Source of the DNA: Cannabis sativa
Taxonomy: Eukaryota; Streptophyta; Magnoliopsida; Rosales; Cannabaceae
Direction: 5' to 3'
Assembly (NCBI RefSeq): GCF_029168945.1
Contig: NC_083605.1
Coordinates: 25,061,280-25,125,279, forward strand
Length of the DNA stretch: 64,000 bases
In this document: positions 37,272 to 48,746 of the stretch, one piece after another
Layout: each line of letters starts with the position of its first letter
Numbering within the stretch: the stretch's first letter is position 1
The notes under the pieces: model-generated
Seen by the model: only the letters and a program-made list of their open reading frames with translations
What the model was told of the DNA's origin: nothing
Database searches by the model: none
Position numbers and translations under genes: made by a program

Positions 37272-39599
37272 ATCATACTCTTATTTTGTGATGTCACCAA
37301 ATTATTTTTTTTTTCCACACATATATAATAGAACAAATAATATTATTAAAAAACCATTAAGTTTAAAAAACAATTCTTTTTATTTTATTTTTTTAATTTA
37401 AAAAGATACTTTTACTACACATCTAACTTTTTAGTCTCAAAAATTGCATCACTGCAATCTATTCTTTAATGTGATCATTTTAATATGCGGGAAATATATA
37501 TTTTTTTTATCATAATCGAAGAAGATGACCAAAATCAAAAGTAACATGTTAGTTTCTTAATCTTTAGTTGACCATTAATATTTAGTTAACCAAGTAAACA
37601 ATATTTAAATCACTATATATCAAACAACTTTATAAGTTACTAAAAAGTATTTTTTATATATATTTTGTTGATAAATAAATAAACAATATTTAAGTTTAAA
37701 TAAAAATTAATGTATCAAACAACTTTATAAATTACTAAAAAATATTTCTTTTTCTTATTTTTATATTTAGACATTAAGTAATACTTATTTAATAGGTTTA
37801 TAAACTTATTTTTATAAAACTATTTTAATAAGTTTATAAAATAATTTGTAAATAAATTGAATAGTATCTAAAACATCATATGTGTTACATTAAAAAAAAA
37901 ATAACCTCAATGTATCTTAAACAATAAAATAACATAATATAACCTTAAAATATGTATATAAAAAAAACAGAAAAGTTTCTTTTAATATTAGTCTTCTTCT
38001 TTAGAGATAGAAAAATATATATTTCTCACATATTAAAATAGTTATTTTATTATTTATATATGTGTAAAATCTAAAATAATTTTTTTTAATAGAAAAGTAA
38101 GTAATTGATATCTTATTCACATCAAAAGTAATTAAATGGTTACTTTTTTCAAAACTCAATTTTTGGAATCGAGAATTTTCTAATTTTTACTATTTTCGGT
38201 ATCTATGCTGATATGGAACACCGATATTTGTGTAAATAATTTTCTTAAAGGTGTTTTTGTAAATAAAATTAATTTTAGGTATAATATTGAAAAATTCCTA
38301 TTAAATAAGTTAAAGAAATATGTAGTCACATATTTTTGAGCTAGCACTTAACGGGCTTAATTGACACTTAACAACTAAAAAAATATATGACTGCAACAAA
38401 ATCGTGAGATAAAATATTTTTACTGTTACTTTTTTTTAATTATGGTTATATATATAATAATTATAAATATTAAGAGAATTTTGTTACAAATATCTCTTTT
38501 GTTTTATTTTATTTTTTGGACAATTATCGTTATTTATATAAATATTTATGATCTTATGATTTGTTATAAATATATAATTTTTTATAAATATAAGTTACTT
38601 TTAAATAGATAAATAAATGATAAACAGTTTAATATGTAATAAACATATTTTTTTTGATAATAGTGTAAATGTTTATTTTCTATTTTAGTATAATTTATTA
38701 TAAATATATATTTATTTTAATAAATATTTAATAAAAATAATAAACAATAATGTATTGATAATTTATATATCTGTTTCATTAAAATTAAGAAGAAAAACAA
38801 ACATACAAGGTATAAATATATTTTATATCTACAATTAATTTATATTTTTTAACCAATATATATATTTATTATTAATAATATTACATGTTTATTAAAAAAA
38901 ATAAAATGAACGATTTAATAAAATTAATTAAATAGTTAGAATATATATATTTTTTTAAAAAAAAATAAACATACAAAATATTTTTTACTAAAGAATAAGT
39001 ATTTATTATTCCTATTATTTTAAATTAAAAAATATATATAAGTTTATTTTATGAATGACTAAGATTAATGTAATTTTTTTTTTAAGAAATCAGCTCATTG
39101 TGTTTTGCTCAACCAACTTGTACACTTACAACACCCCGAAACTTTTTATACATGTAATCTTTATAAACTCTCAAACCATTCTCTATCCTTCCTAAATAGT
39201 AAATATTTTCTTCGGCATTAATTCTATATCTTACACCTTCTTTCATTCTCTAAATTAATGTATTAATAATATATTAAATTTGTGATACAATTATGACAAC
39301 AAGATTGACCAATTAATAACAATACTTAATCAAATTAGAGTATATAAGTTTATTACCATATATAACTTGCACATTAAAATGAGAATATGTTTCTCATTTA
39401 AAGAAATTTACAATTATTAAAACTGCTACACATTTTTGATACGTTGGTAGATTGTCAATGGAAAGCACAAGAAGGAAATGTTTGCGTGGCATCGTTTGAT
39501 TGGCAGTGCAGTGGGATATGCAATTCAGTGGACAGAATGAAAACAGTCCATGACTCCTGTGGAGAAGGAAACAGTGCCCTTTGGAGTGTTGATATATGA
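32354..39599 (+). CDS. Probable beta-1,3-galactosyltransferase (GT31, plant B3GALT type), six exons, complete
   Basis: Exons 32,354-32,539, 32,619-32,683, 32,757-33,326, 33,414-33,539, 35,316-35,425 and 39,451-39,599 join in frame, with GT/AG at every intron, to give 401 aa, the usual family length. Residues 12-28 form a signal anchor ([17 protein letters not shown]), as in Golgi type II enzymes. A DUF4094-type stem follows, with TRPRDCDNK and an [12 protein letters not shown] coiled stretch, then a Ser-rich linker. The catalytic domain has [15 protein letters not shown], the metal-binding VDDDVH (Asp237-239), and later [31 protein letters not shown] and CCGTPPDC. The family transfers galactose from UDP-Gal to beta-1,3 linkages, for example in arabinogalactan glycans; the exact acceptor is not predictable. 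It resembles the B3GALT5-8 group. Upstream in-frame sequence has no earlier ATG. The last intron (4.0 kb) is swollen with repeats. Confidence 0.9.
33860..34330. repeat. Diverged tandem duplication in intron 4
   Basis: Two or more copies of a unit of about 190-200 bp share TTTTTGTTTTGATATTGGAT, AACATCTACTTGTCT and TTGGTATTA blocks (near 33,930-34,000 and 34,140-34,210). No reading frame. Confidence 0.55.
35945..36335. mobile_element. Foldback (MITE-like) element in intron 5
   Basis: The left arm starting TTAAATATTATTTTGGAC (from about 35,956) is the inverted complement of the right arm ending CCAAAATAATATTTACCC at 36,327. Imperfect pairing extends over 100 bp inward. TTTTGAA lies on both sides as a possible target duplication. 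It codes for nothing. Confidence 0.65.
37079..37236. repeat. Single arm related to the intron 5 foldback
   Basis: About 150 bp matches the right half of the element at 35,945-36,335 (GTCATTTAACAAAA and TAGTATTTACCC blocks). The left arm is missing or lost. Confidence 0.5.
37241..37270. repeat. AT microsatellite
   Basis: About 15 AT repeats with one interruption, in intron 5. Confidence 0.85.
37271..39450. other. AT-rich remainder of intron 5
   Basis: Over 2 kb of A/T runs with no reading frame and no recognisable element ends. The acceptor TTGGTAG at 39,450 closes the intron. Confidence 0.6.
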
Positions 39600-39742
39600 T
39601 ATTTATTCTCTCATTTATTTTTTATTTTTCAACTCCTTTCATTCTCTCTTTTCTCATGTTTCTCAACCTTATTTCCTTTACTGTACTCAAAAAAAAAAAA
39701 AAAAAAGCCACATTTTCTTTACTACTACATTATAAACAATTA

Positions 39743-39748
39743 AATAAA
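39743..39748 (+). terminator. Possible polyadenylation signal of the galactosyltransferase gene
   Basis: AATAAA lies about 145 bp after the stop codon, downstream of a 17-base A run. Confidence 0.4.
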
Positions 39749-40700
39749 GCAAGACTCGCATAATATTTTACATGACTCTAATTAATCTCTTTGGATATGT
39801 AGTATGCTTTTCATATTTTCTATTTATTTAGGGTTTTATAGTCTCTTTACTATGATTTTGTTTTTCTTTTCTTTTTCAAAACCTATTTATGATATATATT
39901 TTTAATCTGGAACAACTTTATTATCATATTTTTTTTTTTGAATAACCTTATTATCATATTTTAATTAGCGATAGTTTGTGAATGATATGATTAATTAGTG
40001 TTTTTGCTTTATGGGATATTGGTAAAAATCTATTCTATATAAAATGTGGTTATATAACAGAATTTTTAGTTTATGAGAAATTATTGGGTGATTTTTTTTT
40101 TAAATAAAAAAATAACAAATTATTAGATGTTGTCAGGTCAGCATCCATGTACTTAGTTAAACCTAAATATAATTAATCCAAGTATTGCAATTAATAATAA
40201 ATTTGTTCATATTATTTATTTTTTTATTAAAATTATTTTAAATTTTGATATTTAGAATTAGTTAAATGTTAAATATTATTTTAAATGAAATTTGAATGTT
40301 TTGATAGTTTAACCAGATGAGCATTTTCATTAATTCTAAGATAAATTTAGGACGAATAATAATTTTTTTTTAATTACTATTACAAAGTATAATAGTAATT
40401 TTTGTTTTCATTTAAATCACTATTATGCTTTCAAATTTCAATGATTATCACTACATTGAATATTATTAATTTTAAAATTATGATATTAAAACTAAAAACT
40501 AAAAACTAAAATAAAATTAACATACGTGACTTAGCACGTAACATCTATCTAGTATATAAATATATGGGATAATTATTTTGGACACTCCTATTAATCTGCA
40601 TTGTCTAGAGAAAATTGAGCTGAAGAAAATTCAGGTGGCTTATAGTTCAAGATTAATTTTATTTCTTATATTTTAAGAGTTATAATTTTAGAAATATTAA
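39749..40700. other. Intergenic AT-rich sequence
   Basis: No reading frame or repeat end was recognised here. Confidence 0.5.
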
Positions 40701-41055
40701 GTGTATGTTTGGTATCATAACTATAAAACTATTTTTTATTTTTAAAAATAGAAAATTATTTTTTGAAAACAATTAAGCTTGTTTGGCCTTATTTTTTTTA
40801 AAACAATTTCTAAAAAATAAAATTACAAAAATAAGAATTTTGAAAACAACAAAATGTTGTTTTCTATTTTAAAAAACAATTCACTTTTGATCAATATTAT
40901 TTTAAAAAATAATTCACTTTTGATCAATATTATTTTTAGAAAATACTAACCAAATGTGACTTGTGTTTTGAAAACTTCAAAAGCTATTTTTTTGTTTTTA
41001 TTTCTAAAAATACTTTTTTAAAAACAAAAAACAGAAAATAATATCAAACATGCTC
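40701..41055. mobile_element. MITE with TAA target duplication (Tourist/Harbinger-like)
   Basis: The left end GTGTATGTTTGGTAT and the inverted right end GAGCATGTTTGATAT match at 12 of 15 positions. Looser inverted similarity continues inward. TAA lies directly outside both ends (40,698-40,700 and 41,056-41,058). At 355 bp with no coding capacity it fits a Tourist-like MITE. A 33-bp internal tandem duplication starts at 40,879 and 40,912. Confidence 0.7.
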
Positions 41056-41058
41056 TAA

Positions 41059-41383
41059 ATTGTTATCTGGTTTCTAATTCACTATTTATTGTTTTCAACA
41101 ATTATGTTCTAATAGTTGATTACTTCATGCATTGCGTATGTTATACATGAAATACTATACAATTTACTGTTTCGATAATCATGCATATGTAGAAATATAA
41201 TTATTAGGATTGTCGTATATATTTTATGTGTATTGCATTTAGTGAAATCAATAGCATAAAATATTAGATTCTTTTAAATAGTTTAAAAAACTTAATAATT
41301 CACACCAAGTGACTTTCTCCTAAAGTAAGTCATTATTTTAATCAGTATTTTCAAAATTGTTTTCAAAAATTAAATTTGTAATA
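41059..41383. other. Intergenic AT-rich sequence before the truncated Gypsy element
   Basis: Nothing recognisable is seen in this stretch. Confidence 0.5.
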
Positions 41384-42734
41384 TGTTATGCCCATATTTC
41401 GACTCATAAATATGGACAAGACACATGGACATGAATCTCGAACGTCAAAAGAGGATCATGATTACAACAGCTATCTTGCCTCGGGAGAAGCAACCATAAA
41501 CATATATACCTATCTTGTGCTATGCTACAATATTACTAACACATGATGAGTATTGCGAGATGACAACATTCTGGGGTCATCTCGGAGCTAACTAGGATCA
41601 CTTAAAAGCATACAAGAACGAAAGTAATGTTGCTGGAAAGGGTAGATAACGAGTTCTTTAAGAGCTTGCGATTCATTGACCCACATACTCGTGAGTATGT
41701 TAAAAAATTAAGGGAATACAAAAAATGTGACTTATCTCAGAATTCCTAAAGAATATTCTTAGAGTTGACATAAAAGGCAATAGTGAGGGCAAACATCTTG
41801 ACTAGTATCGCGTGGAATACGATCAGTCATTCCCAAACATCTTTGAAGAATGCAAGCTATATTTTAGATACGCTATCTCGGCAAAGGAAACTACTTCCTG
41901 ATAAGGACAAAAGCAGTTACCAGCAGTTATTTTATTTATCTACATGTTTTAAATATGAAATGTGGGGGTTGTCCACATTTTATGAGCGGTTACCTAGATA
42001 AACTCAAAAGAGAATAAATGTCATTCCTAAAAATCCTATAAATAGGGACAGAACCTATAGGAGAAGGGATCAATCTTTTTTTGGAAAATAAACTTTGTGA
42101 GATTGAGTGAATACCTAGAGAAATTCTTTTGTAATCAAGAATCGTTGTAAAGAAATACTCAAAAATAATACTGACTCATGGAGTTGTAGATTTTAACTAT
42201 AAAATCACGTAAAAGTTCTTGGTGTTTCATATATATTTATTAATTATAAATAGTTAATTTTTATTTACAATGCTTCATTTATTGTTAACAAAAATATAAG
42301 TTAATAGATTGGTACTTTCATTGAGAGCCTTTGTAAAAAAAAACTCGAAACACATTTTCCTTTGTTTAACTAGACCATAATATTATGGAGAATACTCAAC
42401 ATGATGAACCAGTCATGGAAGAAGAGACAGTACGTTGATCGAGAAAAGAGCCCCAGGGATCACAAACTCAAACTAGATTGAACTAAGGAAAGGGTCCTAC
42501 TGAGAAGAACTCCAACAGAAGTGACCCTGAGGAAGAATTTCCCAAGAGAAGAGAGTTTGATGCCTACAATCCCACGAGATACATCCCTATTGTGGAGTTA
42601 GAAAATCGACAACTCCGTTGGAGGCTCATAGAATCCAACCAAAGGAACGAGGAGTTAGAACGGGAAATGGCTGTAGCTAGAGTGACTCCAAATGATGCAC
42701 CACTAGTGCAGAAGGAACAACCTATCCGATGACC
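41384..42734 (+). mobile_element. Truncated Gypsy element: 5' LTR, primer site and start of gag
   Basis: The LTR begins TGTTATGCCC at 41,384 and ends near 42,290-42,308. It has a TATA box (CTATAAATAG, about 42,037). A primer-site-like TGGTACTTTCATTGAGAGCC starts at 42,310. The broken gag start follows. At 42,735 the sequence passes abruptly into the tandem array and no protease or reverse transcriptase follows. The layout suits the Tat side of Gypsy, but this is a family-level guess. Confidence 0.6.
42385..42732 (+). pseudogene. Gag N-terminal fragment, broken
   Basis: The frame from ATG at 42,385 is 115 codons but carries stops at 42,436-42,438 and 42,484-42,486. The readable part (NPTRYIPIVELENRQLRWRL and a Glu/Arg-rich, coiled-coil-like stretch) looks like the N-terminal region of Tat-type Gypsy gag. 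The capsid domain is absent. Confidence 0.5.
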
Positions 42735-44929
42735 GTATTTACAACGACAAGGATTGATTTATAAATCTATATAAGATGTAATTGGAACACAACTAAAATA
42801 AAAATCCAAAAAAAAAAATGATAATAAACAATCGCAATTCTCGTGCATAGGCATTCACACATTTATGGGTATGATCATGTCATCAACCAAGAGCACAAGT
42901 AGCACAAAAGCAAAACTTTGAATTTTTTCATATTTTTGCACAGTCTTGAATAGATATAAAATGGTAGATATCAATTTAATTTCATGACAAAAAATTAATA
43001 TATTTTTTTAAATTTAAAAGGAAAAAAAATAAAAACTAAAAAAAAATAGATACAAACTTATTTACAACGACAAGAAATAGTTTATAAGTCCATATATGAT
43101 GTATTTGGAACATAACTAAAAGAAAAAAAAAACATAAAAAAATTCAAAAAAAAAAAATCACGATCGTTTTGCAGAAGCGCCCACACACTCGTGGAAATGG
43201 TCATGCGGTGCACCAAGGATACAAACAACACATAAATAAAACTTTGAATTTTTCCATGAGATTTGTACAATTTTTAGACACTAAAAAAATTGATGGATAT
43301 CAATTTTCACATAAAAAAAGATTAATATGTTTTCTTAAATAATATTCTTAATAATTAAAAGAAAAAAAATATTCCATTCAAAAAAAAATATTAAAGAGTG
43401 GAAAGATCAGTACAAACTTATTTATAATGATAAGGAATAATTTGTAAGTGCATATAGGATGTATTTGAAACACACCTAAAAGAAAAAATTAACAAAAAAA
43501 AAATCACGATCCTTTTACACATGCACCCAAATACTTGTGGGTATGGTTATGCCATCTACTGAGGGCATAAGCAACACAAAAATGAAACTTTGAATTCCTC
43601 CATTAAATTTTGCACAATTCTTGGACACATAAAACAAAGTGACAGATATCAATTTTTATAACAAAAAAATTAATATATTTTCTTAAATAATTCTTTTATA
43701 AATTAAAGGAAGAAAAATTAAAAATAGAAAAATCGGTACAAACTTATTTACACCGACAATAAATGGTTTATAAGTCCATATAAAATGTATTTAGAACACA
43801 ACTAAAAGAAGAAGAAAAATTGTGATTCTCATGCATAGGCTCTCACACATTCGTCGACATGGTTGTGCCATCTGCCAAAAGCACAAGCAGTATAAAAATA
43901 AAACTTTAAATTTTTTCATGATTTTTTTCACAGTCTTGAACACATTAAAAAAGTGGTGGATATCAATTTTCATGACAAAAAGATTAATATATTTTTTTAA
44001 TAATTTTTTCACCAATCAAAAAAGAAAAAGATGTAAAAAATACAAAAATTGGTACAAACTTATTTACAACGACAAGTAACAGTTTGTACGTCCGTATAAG
44101 ATATATTTGGAACACAGTCAAAAGAAAAAAAATCAATAAAAAATAACGATCCTTGTGCACAGTCGCCCATACACTCATAGTCATGGTCATGCCATCCACC
44201 AATAGCACAAATAGGACAAAAAAGAAACTTTGAATTTTTTAAATAAGATTTTACATAGTGCTTTGACACATAAAAAATAGTGGACATTAATTAACATGAC
44301 AAAAAGATTAATATATTTTTTAAATAATTTTTTCAATAATTAAAAGGAAAAATTTCTTAAAACAATTAAAAATTTTGTACAAATTTATTTACAATGAAAT
44401 GAATAGTTTGTAAGTCTATATAGTATGTATTTGGAAGACAAGCAAAATATATAACCAATTTTTTTTTTTTTTTAAAAAAAAATCATGATTCTTGTGCAAT
44501 CTCCTACACACTTGTGGGTATGGTTATGCCATCCATCAAGGCTAAAAGCAGCACAAAAATCAAACTTTAAATTTTTCAATAACATTTTGCATAGTGCTTG
44601 GACACATAAAAAGTAGTGGATATTAATTTTTAGGAAAAAATCTTAAAAAATAGGAAAATCAGTACAAACTTATTTACAACGACCTGAAATGGTTTCTAAA
44701 TCCATATAAGATGTATTTGGAACCCAACTAAAAGAAAAAAAATACAAAATCATAAATCACGATCCTTGTGCATAGGCGTCCACATACTCGTGGGCATGCT
44801 GATGTCGTCCACTAAGGGCACAAGCAACACAAAAATTAAAAATTGAGTCTTAGAAAATAAAAAAAAATAAAATGGAACAATCTTATTTACAACAACAAGG
44901 AATGGTTTTTAAGTCGATAAACACCACTA
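42735..44929. repeat. Tandem array of about 320-bp units, left part
   Basis: The landmark ACAAACTTATTTACAACGAC or a close variant recurs near 42,735, 43,051, 43,411, 43,736, 44,052, 44,376, 44,662 and 44,878. The usual spacing is 316-360 bp, and the last two units are shortened. Each unit also has a TCACGATCCTTGTGC block, a GGCATGGTCATGCCATCC block and a TGGATATCAATTTT block. Copies are clearly diverged. The array resumes at 57,178 after the LINE. Confidence 0.88.
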
Positions 44930-45882
44930 AAAGAAAAAATAAAGACAAAAATTATATTCATATGGTCACAACAGAAAATATAGGAACTAAGCCTTTTAGA
45001 TTCTATAACTTTTGGGCTGACCATAAGGATTTCAACGAAACAGTTATGGAGAATTGGCATAAGCCTATGAGGAGCTTCGGGCTGCAGGGAATATATCTCA
45101 AAACAATGAGACTTAAGCATGTTATTGGGGACATTGGAGAGGCTTATGACAAAGCTAAGGAAGAATTCAAGGGAGCTCAACTTTTGCTTCAAGCTGACCC
45201 ATTGAACAGATCTCTTATAGACAATGAAAATGCAGCTGCTTTACACTTTCAATGTCAGGAGAAAACGTATCTGAATTTCCTTAGCCAAAGGAGTAAAATT
45301 AACTGGGTTCAGAAGGGAGACTCGAATACACCGTACTTCCATGCCATGCTTAAAAAGAGAAAGGAAGACAACAAGATTGTTTCCTTTGTCACTGAACAAG
45401 GCAAGTTGATTGATAATTTTTTCGAAGTTGTCCAACACTTCCTCAACCATTTTCGGGCATAATGGGCTAAACCTACAACCTTGGCAATTCAGCATGAGTG
45501 CATATCAATGCGTCCTAAACTCAATCTTTATCAACAGGTATACCTCTTAAAACCCTTTACTCTCAAAAAAGTCAAGGATGCCATGTTTAGTATTCCTAGT
45601 ACTAAATCCTCAGGCCTTGATGGATTTGGTTCGGGGTTCTTTAAAACTGTTTAGCCTGAGGTGGGGAAGGACATTTATAGTGCTATTATGCACTTCTTTG
45701 AAACTATGCAGTTTCTTGCTGAGTTACACAACACAACTTTGTCTTTGATCCCAAAAAAGGATAATCCTTCCAGAGCTGTTGATTTTCGACCAATAGCTTG
45801 TTGTTCAACAATGTACAAATGTATATCCAAGCTTTTATGTTCTCGGTTGGCCAGAATTCTTTCGAGTTTAATCAACCAAAAC
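44930..45882 (+). pseudogene. LINE (L1-type) ORF2 fragment, 5'-truncated: linker and start of reverse transcriptase
   Basis: One frame runs through the piece with premature stops at 45,460-45,462 and 45,652-45,654. It shows KPFRFYNFWADH (about 44,977), the segment usually found after the endonuclease in plant L1 ORF2. Then come INWVQKGDSNTPYFHAML, KSSGLDGFGSGFF and the start of reverse transcriptase (LSLIPKKDNPS, DFRPIACCSTMYKCISKLL). The endonuclease and ORF1 are missing, as expected for a 5'-truncated LINE copy. Element E splits it at 45,882, and the frame continues exactly at 55,370. It lies inside the tandem array. Confidence 0.85.
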
Positions 45883-48712
45883 TGTAACGCCCCGATATTT
45901 TGCCTTATTTTACAAAAATACTATTTTCATGCATAATTTGAAAAGATAAAAAAAATAATTTAAATACAACAGTGGATTTTAAAAAAAATCAAAATGCAAC
46001 AGAGAAGGATCCTTCATTTGTAAAACAAGATACAGTAAGTAAATAATTTTAAATAATGCATTTCCACTGTGTTAGATTTATCAACTGCTTAAAATAAAAC
46101 TAAGGCACCACTGGCGTTCTAGATCGTTTGTCCGCCCGTAGCCGCTCACAGTATACATACCAGAACTGACCCTGCTCACTATACATACTTCCCTGTCTAA
46201 TACCTGTAGGGGGAAAGTAAGGGGGGTGAGCTAAAAGCTCAGTAAGGAAATGCTTATCAAACAATACCATATAATATCACACATACCATTAATGTATTTA
46301 TTAAGTTTTAGCAATATCATACATGCTCTTTTATAACTATAACCAAATAACTGTACATATGGAAACCTTTATCATACAAGTCTATACTATTTGTTCACAC
46401 CGTACACATATACAGAGATCATAACTCCAATATCATACTCATAACATAATCATATCAATACTATAGATAATAATAACATTATCACAACATTGGCATATCA
46501 TAGCCATTACTTACATAACTCGGGCCTAGCCTGACCCTACAATATCCTGGGCCTAATCTGCCCATATAATAACATGGGCCTATGCAGCCCTACCATTGTT
46601 ATAGGATAGGGTATCTCTATATTCAACAGTAACATCACTGTATCATACCCACCATAACAATCTCATACACGACTCAGTAAAATGTAGGGTAGGGTATCTC
46701 TACATTCAACGGCCTTATCCCGTATCATACCCCACCATGGTCCCTCACTTTACCTGAGACGTTAGCATACAACATATAACATACAACATAAACCATACAC
46801 CATACAACATACAATACACAACATACAGCATACAACATATACAAGTCATACAACCATAATCTATGTATCAATTCACAAACTCATATTGTGTCCATACCAC
46901 ACATTCTCAGTACCATATACATATTCATAAAAACAAATCATAAGTCATATTTCAATACATAAAGAATTTAAATTTATGTAGATAAACATATACAAAACTA
47001 TCTAATTTCCTTACCTCCAATCCCGCTGCTTAAGAGTTGTTATCTCGTCACTACTACCTATAATAACACATGGGTCAAGGCCCTAACATTAAAATTCACA
47101 CTCTTACAGTACAGCAGAAAGAATACTATTTTTGACCAATAACTACACGAATTCAGTAAAAGTTTCCTTCATAAAAATTATAGGAAATTCAATTATCTTT
47201 CCAACGATATATAGATCATTAAAAATGGATTAAAACTGAGGGAGTTATGATAGTTTTACTAAAACTATTTCTGAGAAGGAATATGGAGTAACGAATCACA
47301 GGAGACATCGGAAATACAAAGTTTTGATACTAAAATATTCCAAATCAGAGAATACTCTCTTCATAAAAGTTTTAGAAAATCAAATTCCCTTTCTAATGAC
47401 ACTAAAATCTTTAAAATCGGAGTTATAACGTAAGAGATATAAATATTATACCGAAACAGTTTTCTAGAAATCCTGAAACAAATGGATTTCGAACTACAGC
47501 AATAAAACAATAATTTTGACTTAGAATAATCAATAATTAGTGAATGGTTTCTTCATAAAACATTTGGAAAATTGAATTATCTCTTCAACAGTACCAAGAT
47601 TGCTAGAATCGGATCATTATTCAGAGAGATATTCGGATTTTACTGAAACAACTTATATAGAAAATATGAAAAACGATTTACAACAAACAGCGTAAAAATA
47701 CTAATATTTGACATAGATAAATTTCGATTCAGTAAAACCTTTCTTCATAAGAATTATAGGAAATTTAATAAGCTTTCTATAGACACCAAGATTGCGAGAA
47801 TCAGATGAGTATTTAAAGAGATATGACAGTTTTACTGAGACATGTTTCATTCTGAAAAATAAGAAAAGGAGACCTACGAAAATTCTCCTATTGTGATCAA
47901 TAAATAAGTAAATGTAGAGTTTCTTACCTCAAATACATCAAGCTACTTGGATCGATAGACATAAGATGATGGTGATCAAAGATGAAAGTGAAGAGTGGTA
48001 TAGATTTGGCTAAGGATGTAATGGAAAGATGACTTGAAAATTTTTAGGGTTAGTCTTGCTCAGATAGGTGGGAAGAATAGAACGATATAATTTTAGGGTT
48101 AATGAAACCTATACTATTCTGACTCTTATTAGCTTTATTTTTATGAATAATAATAATATTAACATAATAACAATAATAATATGATAAATTATTAAATAAA
48201 CAAATATCTAACTTTTAAATTTAAATTGTAAGCTCTCAATCTCGTAACTTTAGGGGCTTAGTTTTGACCTAGAAAAATTACGAATTCTGATATAGTTATT
48301 TCTACAAAATTTATAGATCTTTAAATTATCTTTCCAACGCCACTGAAATCACCTTAATTCGAGCTCTAGAACTCCAGATATGATCATTTTAGTAAAACAG
48401 TTTTTAATCCTGCGAATTTATCCAAACCTACGAATTTTTAACATTAATTAATTAAACTCACTAAATATATTATAAAACCCTAATGGACCTTCATATTGGG
48501 CTTTAATTAAACGATTACTTACTCTGTAAAAATACCATAATATTTTACTTTCGTAGTTAATACAACTTTAACTCTCTCTAGAAAATTGGTACAACTACTC
48601 TAAGCAATAATATCAACTCACTAACAACACAAAGAAACAAGATAATTATCCTCGCTCAATTAATATCCAAAAAAAAAAAAAAATTAAATACTATTTTAAT
48701 CTGGATATTACA
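45883..48712 (-). repeat. Element E 3' LTR
   Basis: A 2,830-bp LTR. It contains a run of ACATAC-rich short repeats (about 46,760-46,850) and four units of 192 bp (47,167-47,934). Confidence 0.93.
47167..47934. repeat. Four 192-bp diverged tandem units inside the LTR of element E
   Basis: CTTCATAA starts at 47,167, 47,359, 47,551 and 47,743, exactly 192 bp apart each time. A shared order follows: GAAAAT or AGGAAAT, a CTTTC or CTTCAAC block, ATCGGA-like, then a TTTTACTGAAAC-like end. The copies are too diverged for recent slippage. A fifth, poorer relative lies near 48,300-48,400. The other LTR has the same series from 53,821. Confidence 0.8.
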
Positions 48713-48746
48713 TTCTACCCTCCTTAAAAGAAATTTCGTCCTCGAA
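48713..48746 (-). promoter_or_regulatory. Polypurine tract and end-of-pol remnant of element E
   Basis: On the minus strand AAGGAGGGTAGAA lies next to the 3' LTR, preceded by TCGAGGACGAAATTTC. This combination is typical of the end of chromovirus pol frames and their polypurine tract. Confidence 0.65.

Noticed and set aside
43791..44287. Overlapping 72-85-codon ORFs in the tandem array
   Set aside because: Low-complexity Lys/Phe-rich translations of the satellite units, different in each copy.
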